Positions 24,989 through 33,308 of a DNA stretch of 64,000 bases are shown one piece after another. The position numbers and the translations under genes were made by a program. The stretch lies in assembly GCA_951812505.1 (NCBI GenBank), contig CATOSI010000002.1, positions 434,001 through 498,000 on the forward strand. Direction: 5' to 3'. This DNA comes from an uncultured Dehalococcoidia bacterium. Its GTDB lineage: Bacteria; Chloroflexota; Dehalococcoidia; Lucifugimonadales; UBA1123. How positions within the stretch are numbered: position 1 is the stretch's first letter; each line of letters starts with the position of its first letter. Below the pieces are notes generated by a model. The model did not search any database, had not been told where the DNA came from, and saw only the letters and a list, made by a program, of their open reading frames with translations.

Positions 24989-26293
24989 TCAGCCGGTATC
25001 GCCTTCGCTGCTTGCGCCTGAGTCGGTCACCACGGGCAACCTATGCTCGAATTCGGCGTTTCGTCCGCCGAAGTGCTTTGTGACGACAAGCCGTCTCCAC
25101 TGCACGACCTCGGCGTCGGTGCCGGACAGCTTCTCGGGCCAGTCGTAGCGCTGGTTTTCCATTACGCTCATGTCCTGCTGCGAGAAATTGTACTCGACAA
25201 GCCAGCGATAGTTGGTCCAGTAGAGAAGCCAGTACCATCCCGATGTAATGGGGTTGGACGGCTTGGTCGAATGGAAGTACCAGACACGGGTCAGCCACTC
25301 TTCGACCGGAACTGTCCATCGCGTGTAGAGTCCGAATAGTCCGCCGCCATGCGGTCTTGGGACTCGCTCCGTGCTGCCGGTGGGTGCGACTCCGGCGCGG
25401 AACATACCGGGAAGGCGGTGCCCCATGCTCCAACGTTCGCTCTTTGTCGGAGAGGGCGGCACGCTTGTCGCTTTGAAGAACGGGTTGAATATCCACGACC
25501 ATATCGTGCGGAACCGGTGCTTGGGCCACTTCCAGCCCAGGCTGGGATAGATGTCCTGCGGCGGATTCTCGGGGGTTTCAGTCATGCTCTTGAAACCGTT
25601 GCCGGTGAATGCGACCCTGGAGCCGGACGCCCCGCGCGGCATGTACGACGGGTTGCCCAGCATGGCCTGAAGATGGTCTCGGTGCAGGTAGTTGACGTGG
25701 GCGTCCATCGAGTTCTCGAGCCCGACTTCCCAGTTGGTCTTCCAGTAGATGGTGTCGTTGAAGAATATGCGTGTGTCCGGGTCGAAGAATTCCTCGGGAA
25801 CGTCTTCTTCAATGGGAGCGGGGTCGTCCTCGCCCATCCATATGAATACTACGTCCTTGAGGGTCCGGGTGGGATAGACGCGAGCCTCAGTCCCGACCTT
25901 GCCTTGCACGCCGGAGTCCGGGCCTTCGCCAAGCACAGCAATGTTGTTGCCCTCTTCGTCGTACACCCAGCCGTGATACGGACAGGTGACAGTTCCCTGC
26001 CAGTGGCAGGTGCCCTCGGAGAACAGTGCGCCCCTGTGCGGGCATACGTCCTGGATGGCTACAACGTCGCCATCCTTTCCACGGAAGAGACAGACCGCGT
26101 CGCCCAGCATCTTCAGCTGGACTGGATTGCGTTTGCCAACCCTCTTGGCACCGATTGCGGGATACCAGTAATTTCGCAGCCCGAGTTTGGGCACCAGGTG
26201 GCGAATGTCTCCGGTCAGCCTGGGTATGCTGCCGTTGGACGTGTGTGAAGCGGTATCCGCTCCGCGTCTTGTCTGCACGGTTACGTCAGCCAT
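24989..26293 (-). CDS. Rieske non-haem iron oxygenase, large subunit-like
   Basis: 434 aa from the ATG at 26293, which has AAGGAGG just upstream; a longer frame from 26392 has no such signal. Rieske ligands are Cys84, His86, Cys104 and His107 (CPHRG and CPYHG). The mononuclear iron motif follows as ENSMDAHVNYLHRDH with Asn194, Asp197, His199 and His204. This architecture belongs to ring-hydroxylating or demethylating oxygenases. The substrate is not evident. A reductase and ferredoxin are needed and are not adjacent. It is last in a run of minus-strand catabolic genes. Confidence 0.92.
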   Translation of the reverse strand: MADVTVQTRRGADTASHTSNGSIPRLTGDIRHLVPKLGLRNYWYPAIGAKRVGKRNPVQLKMLGDAVCLFRGKDGDVVAIQDVCPHRGALFSEGTCHWQGTVTCPYHGWVYDEEGNNIAVLGEGPDSGVQGKVGTEARVYPTRTLKDVVFIWMGEDDPAPIEEDVPEEFFDPDTRIFFNDTIYWKTNWEVGLENSMDAHVNYLHRDHLQAMLGNPSYMPRGASGSRVAFTGNGFKSMTETPENPPQDIYPSLGWKWPKHRFRTIWSWIFNPFFKATSVPPSPTKSERWSMGHRLPGMFRAGVAPTGSTERVPRPHGGGLFGLYTRWTVPVEEWLTRVWYFHSTKPSNPITSGWYWLLYWTNYRWLVEYNFSQQDMSVMENQRYDWPEKLSGTDAEVVQWRRLVVTKHFGGRNAEFEHRLPVVTDSGASSEGDTG

Positions 26294-26340
26294 GGTGCCT
26301 CCTTTATTCCGGTTCTTTGTCGAATGTCTGTCTTTGATGA

Positions 26341-26535
26341 TCAGCGGGATGACGGGTCGTTGTAGGTTGCCCAGACCATGGTTATGAACCACGGGAATAT
26401 CATCCAGCTTCCGAGCAGGTTGTAGCAGATGAGAGCGCGCCGGTTCCTATGCCCCCTGATCAGGACTATGATGGACGGCAGCGCATAAACGACCGTGGCC
26501 GCGACTATAATGGCGACGATGGCAGTAATGTCCAT
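26341..26535 (-). CDS. Small two-helix membrane protein, superinfection-immunity (T4 Imm-like) family
   Basis: 64 aa. MDITAIVAIIVAATVVYALPSIIVLIRG, then HRNRRALICYNLLGSWMIFPWFITMVWATY, fits the Imm_superinfect pattern (LPxIIxxxRxHxNxxAIxxxNxxxGW). The two hydrophobic helices are joined by a basic loop. In phage T4 the family blocks DNA entry of a second phage; chromosomal copies are common and mostly uncharacterised. It sits between the Rieske and SDR genes with short gaps, an odd position for a defence gene. Confidence 0.7.
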   Translation of the reverse strand: MDITAIVAIIVAATVVYALPSIIVLIRGHRNRRALICYNLLGSWMIFPWFITMVWATYNDPSSR

Positions 26536-26554
26536 TGCTCACTCCTCCGTCTTC

Positions 26555-27355
26555 TCAGGGCGTCCAGGCCCAGTAGCGGGCGACCGCTCCCGCGTCAACT
26601 CTCAGGTCCATGCCGGTTATCATCTCCGCGTCGTCGGAGGCGAGGAATGCGGCGGCGCGCGCGTAGTGCGACGGTCGGGGAAGTTTGCCCATCGGGACTC
26701 CGCGCAGGAAATGTTCGCCCGGTCCGCTCGATCCGCGTTCGCCTCGATCCACTCCCCACGCTTTCGCTATGTCAGCGGCCTCGCCGGGGTCGGTGGCGGT
26801 CGGAGTCAGGCTGTTGACTCGAATGCCGTGCGGCGCGAGCTCCATCGCAACGGAGCGGGTGAAGTTGAGCAGACCGCTCTTGCCCGTGCAGTAGCCCACG
26901 TTACCCGGCTGTCCCTGGTGTCCCGCGGTGGATATTATGTTGATGATGCTACCGCGCGTTCCCCGTTCGATCATCAGATTCGAGACGCGCTTGGTGCACA
27001 GGAATGCGCCGGTGAGAATGACCGCAATCTGGTCGTTCCACTCGTCAAGCGGCATATCAAGGACGCCCTTCTGGTTGAATATGACGGCGTTGTTGACAAG
27101 GATGTCAATTCCGCCGAATGCTTCTCCGGCCTGCCGCACCATCTCGCACACCTGAGTGTCGTCGGTCACGTCGCAGGTCACGCCGATTGCGTCTCCCGAA
27201 CGCTGACGGATGGACTCGGCGCACCGTTCGGCGTAGTCGGCCCGTATGTCAACGCAGACCAGTTTCGCACCCTCTTCGGCGAGACCTGTCGCTATCCCGC
27301 CGCCTATGTTGGGACTGGTTCCGGTGACGACGGCAACTTTTCCTGCCAGTTTCAT
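26555..27355 (-). CDS. Short-chain dehydrogenase/reductase
   Basis: 266 aa from the ATG at 27355 (MKLAGKVAVVTGTSPNIGGGIA). Classical SDR features are VTGTSPNIGGG, DILVNNAV, the Ser in NIISTAG and YCTGKSG as the active-site Tyr-xxx-Lys. The Asp at the second strand (VCVDIRADY) suggests NAD(H). It lies between the LigB-type dioxygenase and the Rieske genes and may process an aromatic or diol intermediate. A more distant start at 27370 is possible. Confidence 0.88.
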   Translation of the reverse strand: MKLAGKVAVVTGTSPNIGGGIATGLAEEGAKLVCVDIRADYAERCAESIRQRSGDAIGVTCDVTDDTQVCEMVRQAGEAFGGIDILVNNAVIFNQKGVLDMPLDEWNDQIAVILTGAFLCTKRVSNLMIERGTRGSIINIISTAGHQGQPGNVGYCTGKSGLLNFTRSVAMELAPHGIRVNSLTPTATDPGEAADIAKAWGVDRGERGSSGPGEHFLRGVPMGKLPRPSHYARAAAFLASDDAEMITGMDLRVDAGAVARYWAWTP

Positions 27356-27393
27356 ATGTGAGTTTTCGGTCATTAGTTTGTAGTTGTCAGTTG

Positions 27394-28467
27394 TCAGTTC
27401 GTGGGTGGGAATATAGCGAAGCACTTGTTCGAGTTGAAGATGTAGGTCTCCATGTAGTCAATGACGACGGCCTGACGGTCGTGCATCGCGCCGGCGAGGC
27501 ATATCCAGTTCTTGAATTCCTGATCGCCCGCCTCGGTGATTTCGGCGTTGGTCAGGTGCGCCCACTTGTGATGCTGCCCGGAGCGGAGTTCTTCGACCCG
27601 CTTTCTGTCGGTCTCGACGTCCGGGTACAGCCAGTCGTTTGCGGCGCAGAGGAAGGCGTGCGACCATCCCGACGATGCCATCACCACGAACTTCCCAGGG
27701 GTGTCTTCCAGCGTCTCGCGGACTTTCTCACCCAACTGGAAGCAGGAGGCGGGCGTGGGACCAGGGGGGCTCTTCAGTTCACGGAAGTAGGGGTCCTGCG
27801 TATCGGGGTTGAGGTGGCCGGAGCCGCCCTTGCTGCTTATAACGTCCTCGCCGTAGCAGTTCACTTGAATGGGAATGACAGGGTAGTCGAAGCCGCGCCT
27901 GTCCCAGTCGAGGTACAGCAGCGCGTTGAGGAACGCGTGAGTGAGCATGTTGGGCCCGTGCCCCTCGGCAAAGTGGCTGTTTGCGTAGGAGAAGCTGATC
28001 GGGAAGCCGCGCTCGATGAGCTGGGTGGCGATGCGCTGCGCGAGAGAACGGTCGCCCTTGTGAACAAAGCGCGTGTCGGACGGCTCTCCCCATACGTTTC
28101 CGGCTCCGCCGGAGTATGGCGTACTTTCCATCCGGTCGTGTATGAATACGCAGAATGGGGGCACTATGTCCTCTTTGAAGTTCTCGTACTGGTCGTCGCC
28201 GAATATGATGACCGCGTCGGGGCCGAAGTCGTCAATCGCCTCGCGGACTTTTCGGAAGTTGGCCACCATCTGAGCCTGGTGACGCTCGGCAAGGGCCTGC
28301 TCGTCAGCGTACTCCTCACGCATAGGATCAGGCCAGTTTTCGGGGTTTTTCCTGTCCTCGGTGAGCAGCGGGCTCTGTAGGACGCGCCGCAGGATGTTCG
28401 CGTAGGAGCCGGGAGACCCCATCAGCGGCGGGTAGTGTGTAACTCCGACTCCCAAGACTTCGCCCAT
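27394..28467 (-). CDS. LigB-family extradiol dioxygenase-like protein
   Basis: 357 aa. It starts MGEVLGVGVTHYPPLMG after GGAGG. The His in VTHYPP and the acidic IIFGDDQYENF region match class III (LigB) extradiol ring-cleavage dioxygenases, which use Fe(II) to open catechol-type rings. FVVMASSGWSHAF near residue 250 corresponds to the conserved Gly/Ser-rich His segment. It is longer than stand-alone LigB. Its place between an SDR and an epoxide hydrolase supports a role in aromatic breakdown, but the substrate is not known. Confidence 0.85.
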   Translation of the reverse strand: MGEVLGVGVTHYPPLMGSPGSYANILRRVLQSPLLTEDRKNPENWPDPMREEYADEQALAERHQAQMVANFRKVREAIDDFGPDAVIIFGDDQYENFKEDIVPPFCVFIHDRMESTPYSGGAGNVWGEPSDTRFVHKGDRSLAQRIATQLIERGFPISFSYANSHFAEGHGPNMLTHAFLNALLYLDWDRRGFDYPVIPIQVNCYGEDVISSKGGSGHLNPDTQDPYFRELKSPPGPTPASCFQLGEKVRETLEDTPGKFVVMASSGWSHAFLCAANDWLYPDVETDRKRVEELRSGQHHKWAHLTNAEITEAGDQEFKNWICLAGAMHDRQAVVIDYMETYIFNSNKCFAIFPPTN

Positions 28468-28574
28468 TGGACCCTCCTTCTTATTTCAAATATCCCGTCG
28501 GTTGATGGCGACAGTATATCATCACGCAACGCGCTACTTGGGGGGGTGTCTAGCACCTGCGCCCAGTTGGTCTT

Positions 28575-28647
28575 GCCCCACGCCTGGATTCCCGCCTTCG
28601 CGGGAATGACGGCAGTTGTGCAAGGGTATGCCTTCGCGGGAATGACG
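28575..28647. repeat. GCCTTCGCGGGAATGAC hairpin repeat, two adjacent copies
   Basis: Copy at 28575-28612 (TGGATTCCCGCCTTCGCGGG, perfect TTCCCGC/GCGGGAA stem) and a half copy at 28628-28647. They fill the 220-nt gap between the LigB and epoxide hydrolase genes. Confidence 0.85.
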
Positions 28648-28688
28648 AGAGAGACGGTGATTGTTGCATATTTAACTGAATATGACGT

Positions 28689-29843
28689 CTAGCCGTTTCT
28701 GAGCGGGCGGAAGAATTCCCTGATTTCCTCTGCCAGAAGCTGGGGCTCTTCGAGTGCGGCGAAGTGTCCGCCACGAGGCATGTGAGTCCATCGCCGCAGG
28801 TTGTAGGAGCGTTCGGCCCACTCTCTTGGCGGCCTGCTGATTTCGGCAGGAAACGCCGCCACTCCGGTCGGAACCTCTATTCTCTCGTCGCGCTCCATCG
28901 TCCAGTCGTATCGCTGGTTTTCCTTGTACATGCGGGTGGATGAGCTTATGGACTCGGTGACCCAATAGATCGTCACCGTGGTAAGCAGTTCGTCCTTAGT
29001 GAACAGTCTCTCCACGTCTCCGTCGCAGTCGCTCCAGGTGCGGTACTTCTCTACTATCCAGGCGGCGAGGCCGGTCGGTGAGTCGTTCAGTCCGTAAGCG
29101 AGAGTCTGGGGCTTCGTTCCCTGTATATGCGCGTAGCCTCCCTCTGCCTGCTGCCACTCCTCGCGCTCACGGATCAGAGTCTTCTCAGCCTCCGACAGTT
29201 CTCGCGCTTCGGCTCCCAGGTAGGGTGTGGGCCTTGTGACGGAGGTGAGGTGGATCCCGATGATGCTGTCCGCGTGGCCGTGTCCCAGCCGCGAGGTCAC
29301 CCCGGCCCCAATGTCGCCGCCGTGCGCGGCAAAGCGCGGATAGCCGAGTCCTTTCAGCAGCTCCACCCAGAGGGCGGCAGTCCTTCGCACCTCCATGCCC
29401 TGTTCCCGGGCGTGGTCTGAGAATCCGAAGCCGGGCAGCGAGGGAGCCACCACATCGAACGAGTCGCCCGGGTCGCCGCCGTGGGAGGCCGGATCGGTCA
29501 GCAAGGGGATGATCTTGTACATCTCGAAGAACGATCCCGGCCAGCCGTGCGTAATTACGAGCGGCATGGGATCGGGGCCTTTGCCGCGCTCGTGGATGAA
29601 GTGAATGCCCAGCCCATCCACGTCGGCCTTGAAGTGCTGGAAGGAGTTGATGAGACGCTCCTGGACTCGCCAGTCGAAGTCGGTCCTCCAGTACTCGGCC
29701 AACTCTTTCATGTAGTCCAGGTTGGAGCCGTAGTCCCATGCCGTTCCCGGCAGTTCGTCCGGCCAGCGCGCCGCAGATATGCGACGTTTCAGGTCGTCGA
29801 GTATCTCGTCGCTCACATGTATCTCGAATGGTCTGATTTCCAT
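28689..29843 (-). CDS. Epoxide hydrolase (EHN domain, alpha/beta hydrolase)
   Basis: 384 aa. The N-terminal EHN domain (RPFEIHVSDEILDDLKRRI, ARWPDELPGTAWDYGSNLDYMKELAEYW) is typical of microsomal-type bacterial epoxide hydrolases. The oxyanion motif HGWPGSF is at residues 99-105 and the nucleophile Asp177 in HGGDIGAG. Tyr in MYKENQRYDW should assist, and the catalytic His lies in PRGGHFAALEEP. It opens epoxides to diols. It is the first gene of the minus-strand catabolic run. Confidence 0.92.
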   Translation of the reverse strand: MEIRPFEIHVSDEILDDLKRRISAARWPDELPGTAWDYGSNLDYMKELAEYWRTDFDWRVQERLINSFQHFKADVDGLGIHFIHERGKGPDPMPLVITHGWPGSFFEMYKIIPLLTDPASHGGDPGDSFDVVAPSLPGFGFSDHAREQGMEVRRTAALWVELLKGLGYPRFAAHGGDIGAGVTSRLGHGHADSIIGIHLTSVTRPTPYLGAEARELSEAEKTLIREREEWQQAEGGYAHIQGTKPQTLAYGLNDSPTGLAAWIVEKYRTWSDCDGDVERLFTKDELLTTVTIYWVTESISSSTRMYKENQRYDWTMERDERIEVPTGVAAFPAEISRPPREWAERSYNLRRWTHMPRGGHFAALEEPQLLAEEIREFFRPLRNG

Positions 29844-29979
29844 GGTCTAACTCCACTGTCCGAACTCATCCCTTGTATTGCGTCGTGGTGTTATCCTATC
29901 GCACACTGCCGTTTTGCGCAGGTCATAAGGTCGCGTACTTGCGGAGAACGCGCCGCAATAGCCTCATGGAGTGATGCAG

Positions 29980-31506
29980 ATGAGAGATTTCGACGAGTAT
30001 CTTATGGAGTCCTACGAGATGCGGGAGAAGCTGGTCGCGGACAAGTTCAGGCCGAGATACCACTTCGTGCCGCCGGAGGGCCGCTGGAACGATATCAACG
30101 GCGCCGTCTTCTGGAAGGGCAGGTATCACATCGGATATCTCCAGAAGATACCGAACGGTCCCGGTGAGCGGGATTTCTCAAGCTGGCAGCACGTTTCCAG
30201 CAGGGACCTGCTCCACTGGCGCTACCATAAGACGTCGCTGCGGGAGCCTCTGGAGGGTAAGAGGGGTGACTATTTCAACAGCGGCGACGTGATGCGGGGG
30301 GTGGATGTGCCCACCATAATCGCCAATATGCCAAGGCGGGGCATCTGCATCTACCAGAGCCACGACGACGATCTGGACGACTGGGTCCCCCTGTCGGAGA
30401 ATCCCGTCATACCCCTGGACCCGGCGCCTGAGGGGGACGAGTCCATGTCGTCGAGCAAGCTGCCGGAGTGCGTGATCTTCGATCCGAGCGGCTGGAAGGA
30501 GGGTGACATCTACTACGCCCTGATCGGCAACAAGAACCACCGCCCCGGCTATGAGGGAGACTCCACCAGCCTGTTCAAGTCCAGGGACCTGAAGGAATGG
30601 GAGTACGTCGGGCCGTTCTACAAGTCGGACAGAAAGTGGACTGAGGAGATAGAGGACTGCGCGGACTCCGACTTCTTCCCTTTCGGGGACAAGCACATGC
30701 TGCTGATGCATACCCACCGGCCCTACGGCAAGGCCCAATACTATATCGGGCGGTACGAGAACGAGCATTTCTACCCCGAGACTAACGGGCAGTTGAGCCG
30801 TCTGGGTAGCCTGGTCTCCGGCCCCGAAACCCTGCTGGATGACAAGGGCAGGAGGATATTCTGGGGCTGGGTCAGGGAGGCGCGTGGGGACGACTGGGAG
30901 AAGTACGGGTGGAACAGCATGATGACGCTGCCATGGCGTTTCACGCCCGCCAGCGACAACAGCCTGCTCATAGATCCGGTGGAGGAGCTGCGCTCCCTGC
31001 GCCATGACGAGCGGCAACATGATGACATCACTCTGTCGGAAGGCGAGCAGAGGACGGTCGAGGGGTTCGAGTCGGACTGCATGGAGATCAAGATGAGCAT
31101 TGAACCCGGCGATGCAGCCCGGTTCGGGATGAAGCTGCTGCGCTCACCCGGAGGCGAGGAGGAGACGGTCATCACTTACGACGTTGGGCGGCAGCAGTTC
31201 GTGGTGGACTTCGAGAGGGCGAGCGAAGACGGGAGTCTGTCCTACGGCCGGGATATGCGAGACCTTAGCAAGGGGGTCCGTCAGCAGATCGTTCCATTCC
31301 CATTGGAGGGCGAGGGGCGGCTGGACATTGATGTGTTCGTGGATCGCTCGATCATCGAGGTGTTCGTCAACTCCCGTACCTGCATCGTCCAGAGGGTTTA
31401 TCCCACGAGGGATGACAGCAAGGGCTTCAGTCTGTTCACCGAGGACAGGCCCATAGTTGTCAGGGACATGGTCAAGTGGGAGATGGACGCGACGAATCCG
31501 TGGTGA
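29980..31506 (+). CDS. Glycoside hydrolase family 32 (levanase/fructosidase-like)
   Basis: 508 aa from the ATG at 29980, chosen because GGAG lies 8 nt upstream; GTG 29971 and ATG 29974 are too close to it. The five-bladed domain begins with GRWNDINGAVFWKG, equivalent to the WMNDPNG nucleophile motif (Asp38). FDPSGW at Asp168 corresponds to RDP. The EC motif region reads IEDCADSDFF, with Glu225 or Asp226 as candidate acid/base, so it departs from the usual ECPD. The C-terminal beta-sandwich holds VFVDRSIIEVFVNSR, diagnostic of GH32. No signal peptide, so action is probably cytoplasmic on fructosides; the specificity is open. Confidence 0.85.
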   Translation: MRDFDEYLMESYEMREKLVADKFRPRYHFVPPEGRWNDINGAVFWKGRYHIGYLQKIPNGPGERDFSSWQHVSSRDLLHWRYHKTSLREPLEGKRGDYFNSGDVMRGVDVPTIIANMPRRGICIYQSHDDDLDDWVPLSENPVIPLDPAPEGDESMSSSKLPECVIFDPSGWKEGDIYYALIGNKNHRPGYEGDSTSLFKSRDLKEWEYVGPFYKSDRKWTEEIEDCADSDFFPFGDKHMLLMHTHRPYGKAQYYIGRYENEHFYPETNGQLSRLGSLVSGPETLLDDKGRRIFWGWVREARGDDWEKYGWNSMMTLPWRFTPASDNSLLIDPVEELRSLRHDERQHDDITLSEGEQRTVEGFESDCMEIKMSIEPGDAARFGMKLLRSPGGEEETVITYDVGRQQFVVDFERASEDGSLSYGRDMRDLSKGVRQQIVPFPLEGEGRLDIDVFVDRSIIEVFVNSRTCIVQRVYPTRDDSKGFSLFTEDRPIVVRDMVKWEMDATNPW

Positions 31507-31556
31507 TGACGTGGTAGAATTCAAAGTGCACGTGTATGAGCTTGAAAGGGGGAAGT

Positions 31557-31901
31557 ATGAGGGATGCGGAGATGACATCGCCCACACAGCCCATCAGGCG
31601 CACTTCGCCTCCTAGCCGCCCCGCCGAGGAGACGGCCCGCCTGGGAGACGAGATCTACGAGCGGGACATTCGCCTACAGGTGGAGGCGGACCACATCGGA
31701 GAGGTCGTCGCCATTGACGTAGAGAGTGGAAGCTGGGCCATCGGCGAGGACGTGATTGTCGCGACGGACCGTCTGCGGACGCAACATCCGGACGCTATTG
31801 ATGTCTGGCTGCTCCGAGTCGGACACCGGGCGCTGTACCACTTGGGGGGCGTCCCTTGCGGAGAGCTGAGTGATAGAGGGTGTGGTGAGCGCCGCCTATG
31901 A
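31557..31901 (+). CDS. Conserved hypothetical protein paired with aspartic protease
   Basis: 114 aa from the ATG at 31557 with AAGGGGGAAG just upstream. The N-terminal 30 residues are disordered. The rest (EADHIGEVVAIDVESGSW, DRLRTQHPDAIDVWLLRVGHRALYHLGG) is a small alpha/beta domain. I recall this type of protein beside clan AA aspartic proteases in several phyla. Its role is unknown; an accessory or binding partner is plausible. Its 3' end overlaps the next gene by 32 nt. Confidence 0.65.
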   Translation: MRDAEMTSPTQPIRRTSPPSRPAEETARLGDEIYERDIRLQVEADHIGEVVAIDVESGSWAIGEDVIVATDRLRTQHPDAIDVWLLRVGHRALYHLGGVPCGELSDRGCGERRL

Positions 31902-32241
31902 GCCGGTAGTGACCCTTGCTGTACAGGGACCCTCGGGGCAGACAAGAGAAATCGAGGCTGTGATAGATACCGGCTTCACTGGATTCTTAACGGTGCCCCC
32001 GGTGTTAGCAACAGAGTTGGAATTGGACTTCCGCGGCATGAGCAGGGCGACTCTGGCCGATGGGAGCGAAGTTACTTTTCCTTCCTATGTCGTCGCCGTG
32101 CTCTGGGACGGCCAGCCGAGATACGTAGATGCCGACGCCGCTGACACCACTCCGCTCGTGGGTATGCGGTTGCTGGATCGGCATAGCCTGTACGTGGAGA
32201 TAGAGGATGGCGGCCGCGTCGTCATTCAGGCCAGGGAGTAG
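31870..32241 (+). CDS. Clan AA (retropepsin-like) aspartic protease
   Basis: 123 aa starting at GTG, overlapping the previous gene. The active-site motif is EAVIDTGFTGFLTVP (Asp-Thr-Gly), with a LADGSEVTFPSYVVAVLWDG flap-like strand and LVGMRLLDRHSL at the end. This is the single-lobe retropepsin fold that acts as a dimer. Bacterial members of this short form are poorly studied. The overlap points to a two-gene operon. Confidence 0.85.
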   Translation: MIEGVVSAAYEPVVTLAVQGPSGQTREIEAVIDTGFTGFLTVPPVLATELELDFRGMSRATLADGSEVTFPSYVVAVLWDGQPRYVDADAADTTPLVGMRLLDRHSLYVEIEDGGRVVIQARE

Positions 32242-32289
32242 CCGAGTTCCACCCCTTCTTTCCGCTCCACTTATGCGGTTGTGCGATGG

Positions 32290-33081
32290 TCAGCGGCTTC
32301 CCGCCGACCTGCCGCCGTCAACCATGTACACGCCTCCGGTGCAGAAGCTGCTGTCGTCGCTGGATAGGAACAGCATCAGTCTGGCCACTTCCTCCGGTTC
32401 GCCGTATCGCTGAAGCGGCAGACGGTCCGCCGCCGCCTGCTTGATTACGTCGGTGGTCACCTTCGAGTCATCCATCGCCGCCACGCGCATCTCTTCTATC
32501 GAACGCATCATGCGGGTTTCGATGGGAGCCGGATTTACCGTGTTGACCCGGATGCCGTCAGCCGCGTACTCCAGGGCGGCGGTTCGCATCAGGCCGATCA
32601 CCGCGTGCTTGCTGGCGCCGTATGGCGACATCTCAGGGGTTCCGCCGATGCCGGCAGTAGAAGATGTGATGACGATGCTGCCCCCACCGCGCTCACGCAT
32701 CGCTGGGACCGCATACTTGATTCCGAGCCACACACCACGCACGTTGACAGCCATGACGCGGTCGAAGATGTCTATGGGATAGTCGGTTATGAGAGACAGG
32801 ACTCCCTCGATTCCGGCGTTGGCAAGCAGCACGTCTATGCCGCCCCAGCGGTCCACGGCCGCGTCAATGTAGGCCTGGGTCTGTTCCGGCTGGGTGACGT
32901 CGGCGACGGTGTAGCTGACCTTGTCCTCGCCGATTGAGCGCACCGTCTCGCGGAGGGCTGCTTCGTCGAGGTCAACCAGCGCTACCCGGGCTCCTTCGTC
33001 CGCGAACAACCTGGCGGCGGCGCTTCCAATGCCTCCGGTGGCTCCGGTAATCACTGCCACTTTTCCTTCCAAACGGGCCAT
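32290..33081 (-). CDS. Short-chain dehydrogenase/reductase
   Basis: 263 aa, classical SDR. It shows VITGATGGIGSAAARLFADEGARVALVDLDE (NAD-type Asp), NAGIEG, the Ser in VITSSTAG, and YGASKHAV as the active-site Tyr-xxx-Lys. It ends CTGGVYMVDGGRSAGSR, normal for the family. The substrate is unknown. It is followed downstream on the same strand only by unrelated genes, and upstream by another SDR after a 227-nt spacer with a hairpin repeat. Confidence 0.9.
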   Translation of the reverse strand: MARLEGKVAVITGATGGIGSAAARLFADEGARVALVDLDEAALRETVRSIGEDKVSYTVADVTQPEQTQAYIDAAVDRWGGIDVLLANAGIEGVLSLITDYPIDIFDRVMAVNVRGVWLGIKYAVPAMRERGGGSIVITSSTAGIGGTPEMSPYGASKHAVIGLMRTAALEYAADGIRVNTVNPAPIETRMMRSIEEMRVAAMDDSKVTTDVIKQAAADRLPLQRYGEPEEVARLMLFLSSDDSSFCTGGVYMVDGGRSAGSR

Positions 33082-33145
33082 TTCTGTTCTCCTTCAGGAC
33101 TTACGGGTGTGGATTTCTGAGCGGCGAACCTTGCGGGGTTGCCGT

Positions 33146-33206
33146 CCCCCGCCCCTGGATTGCCTAGCGGCGAGCCCTTCGGGGTTCCCGCCTTCGCGGG
33201 AATGAC
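33146..33206. repeat. GCCTTCGCGGGAATGAC hairpin repeat, long copy
   Basis: Long form with ATTGCCTAGCGGCGAGC and CCTTCGGGG, followed by the TTCCCGC-CTTC-GCGGGAA hairpin. A short CACCCTGAGGGAGAGGGG piece of the other repeat family lies just downstream (33222-33242). Confidence 0.85.
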
Positions 33207-33308
33207 TGAATTGTAGGTCACCCTCACCCTGAGGGAGAGGGGACTCTTAACATACAAATGACGATGGGCGAGTCGTATCCAAGGGGATGGCTGCCGCACC
33301 CTCTGGAA

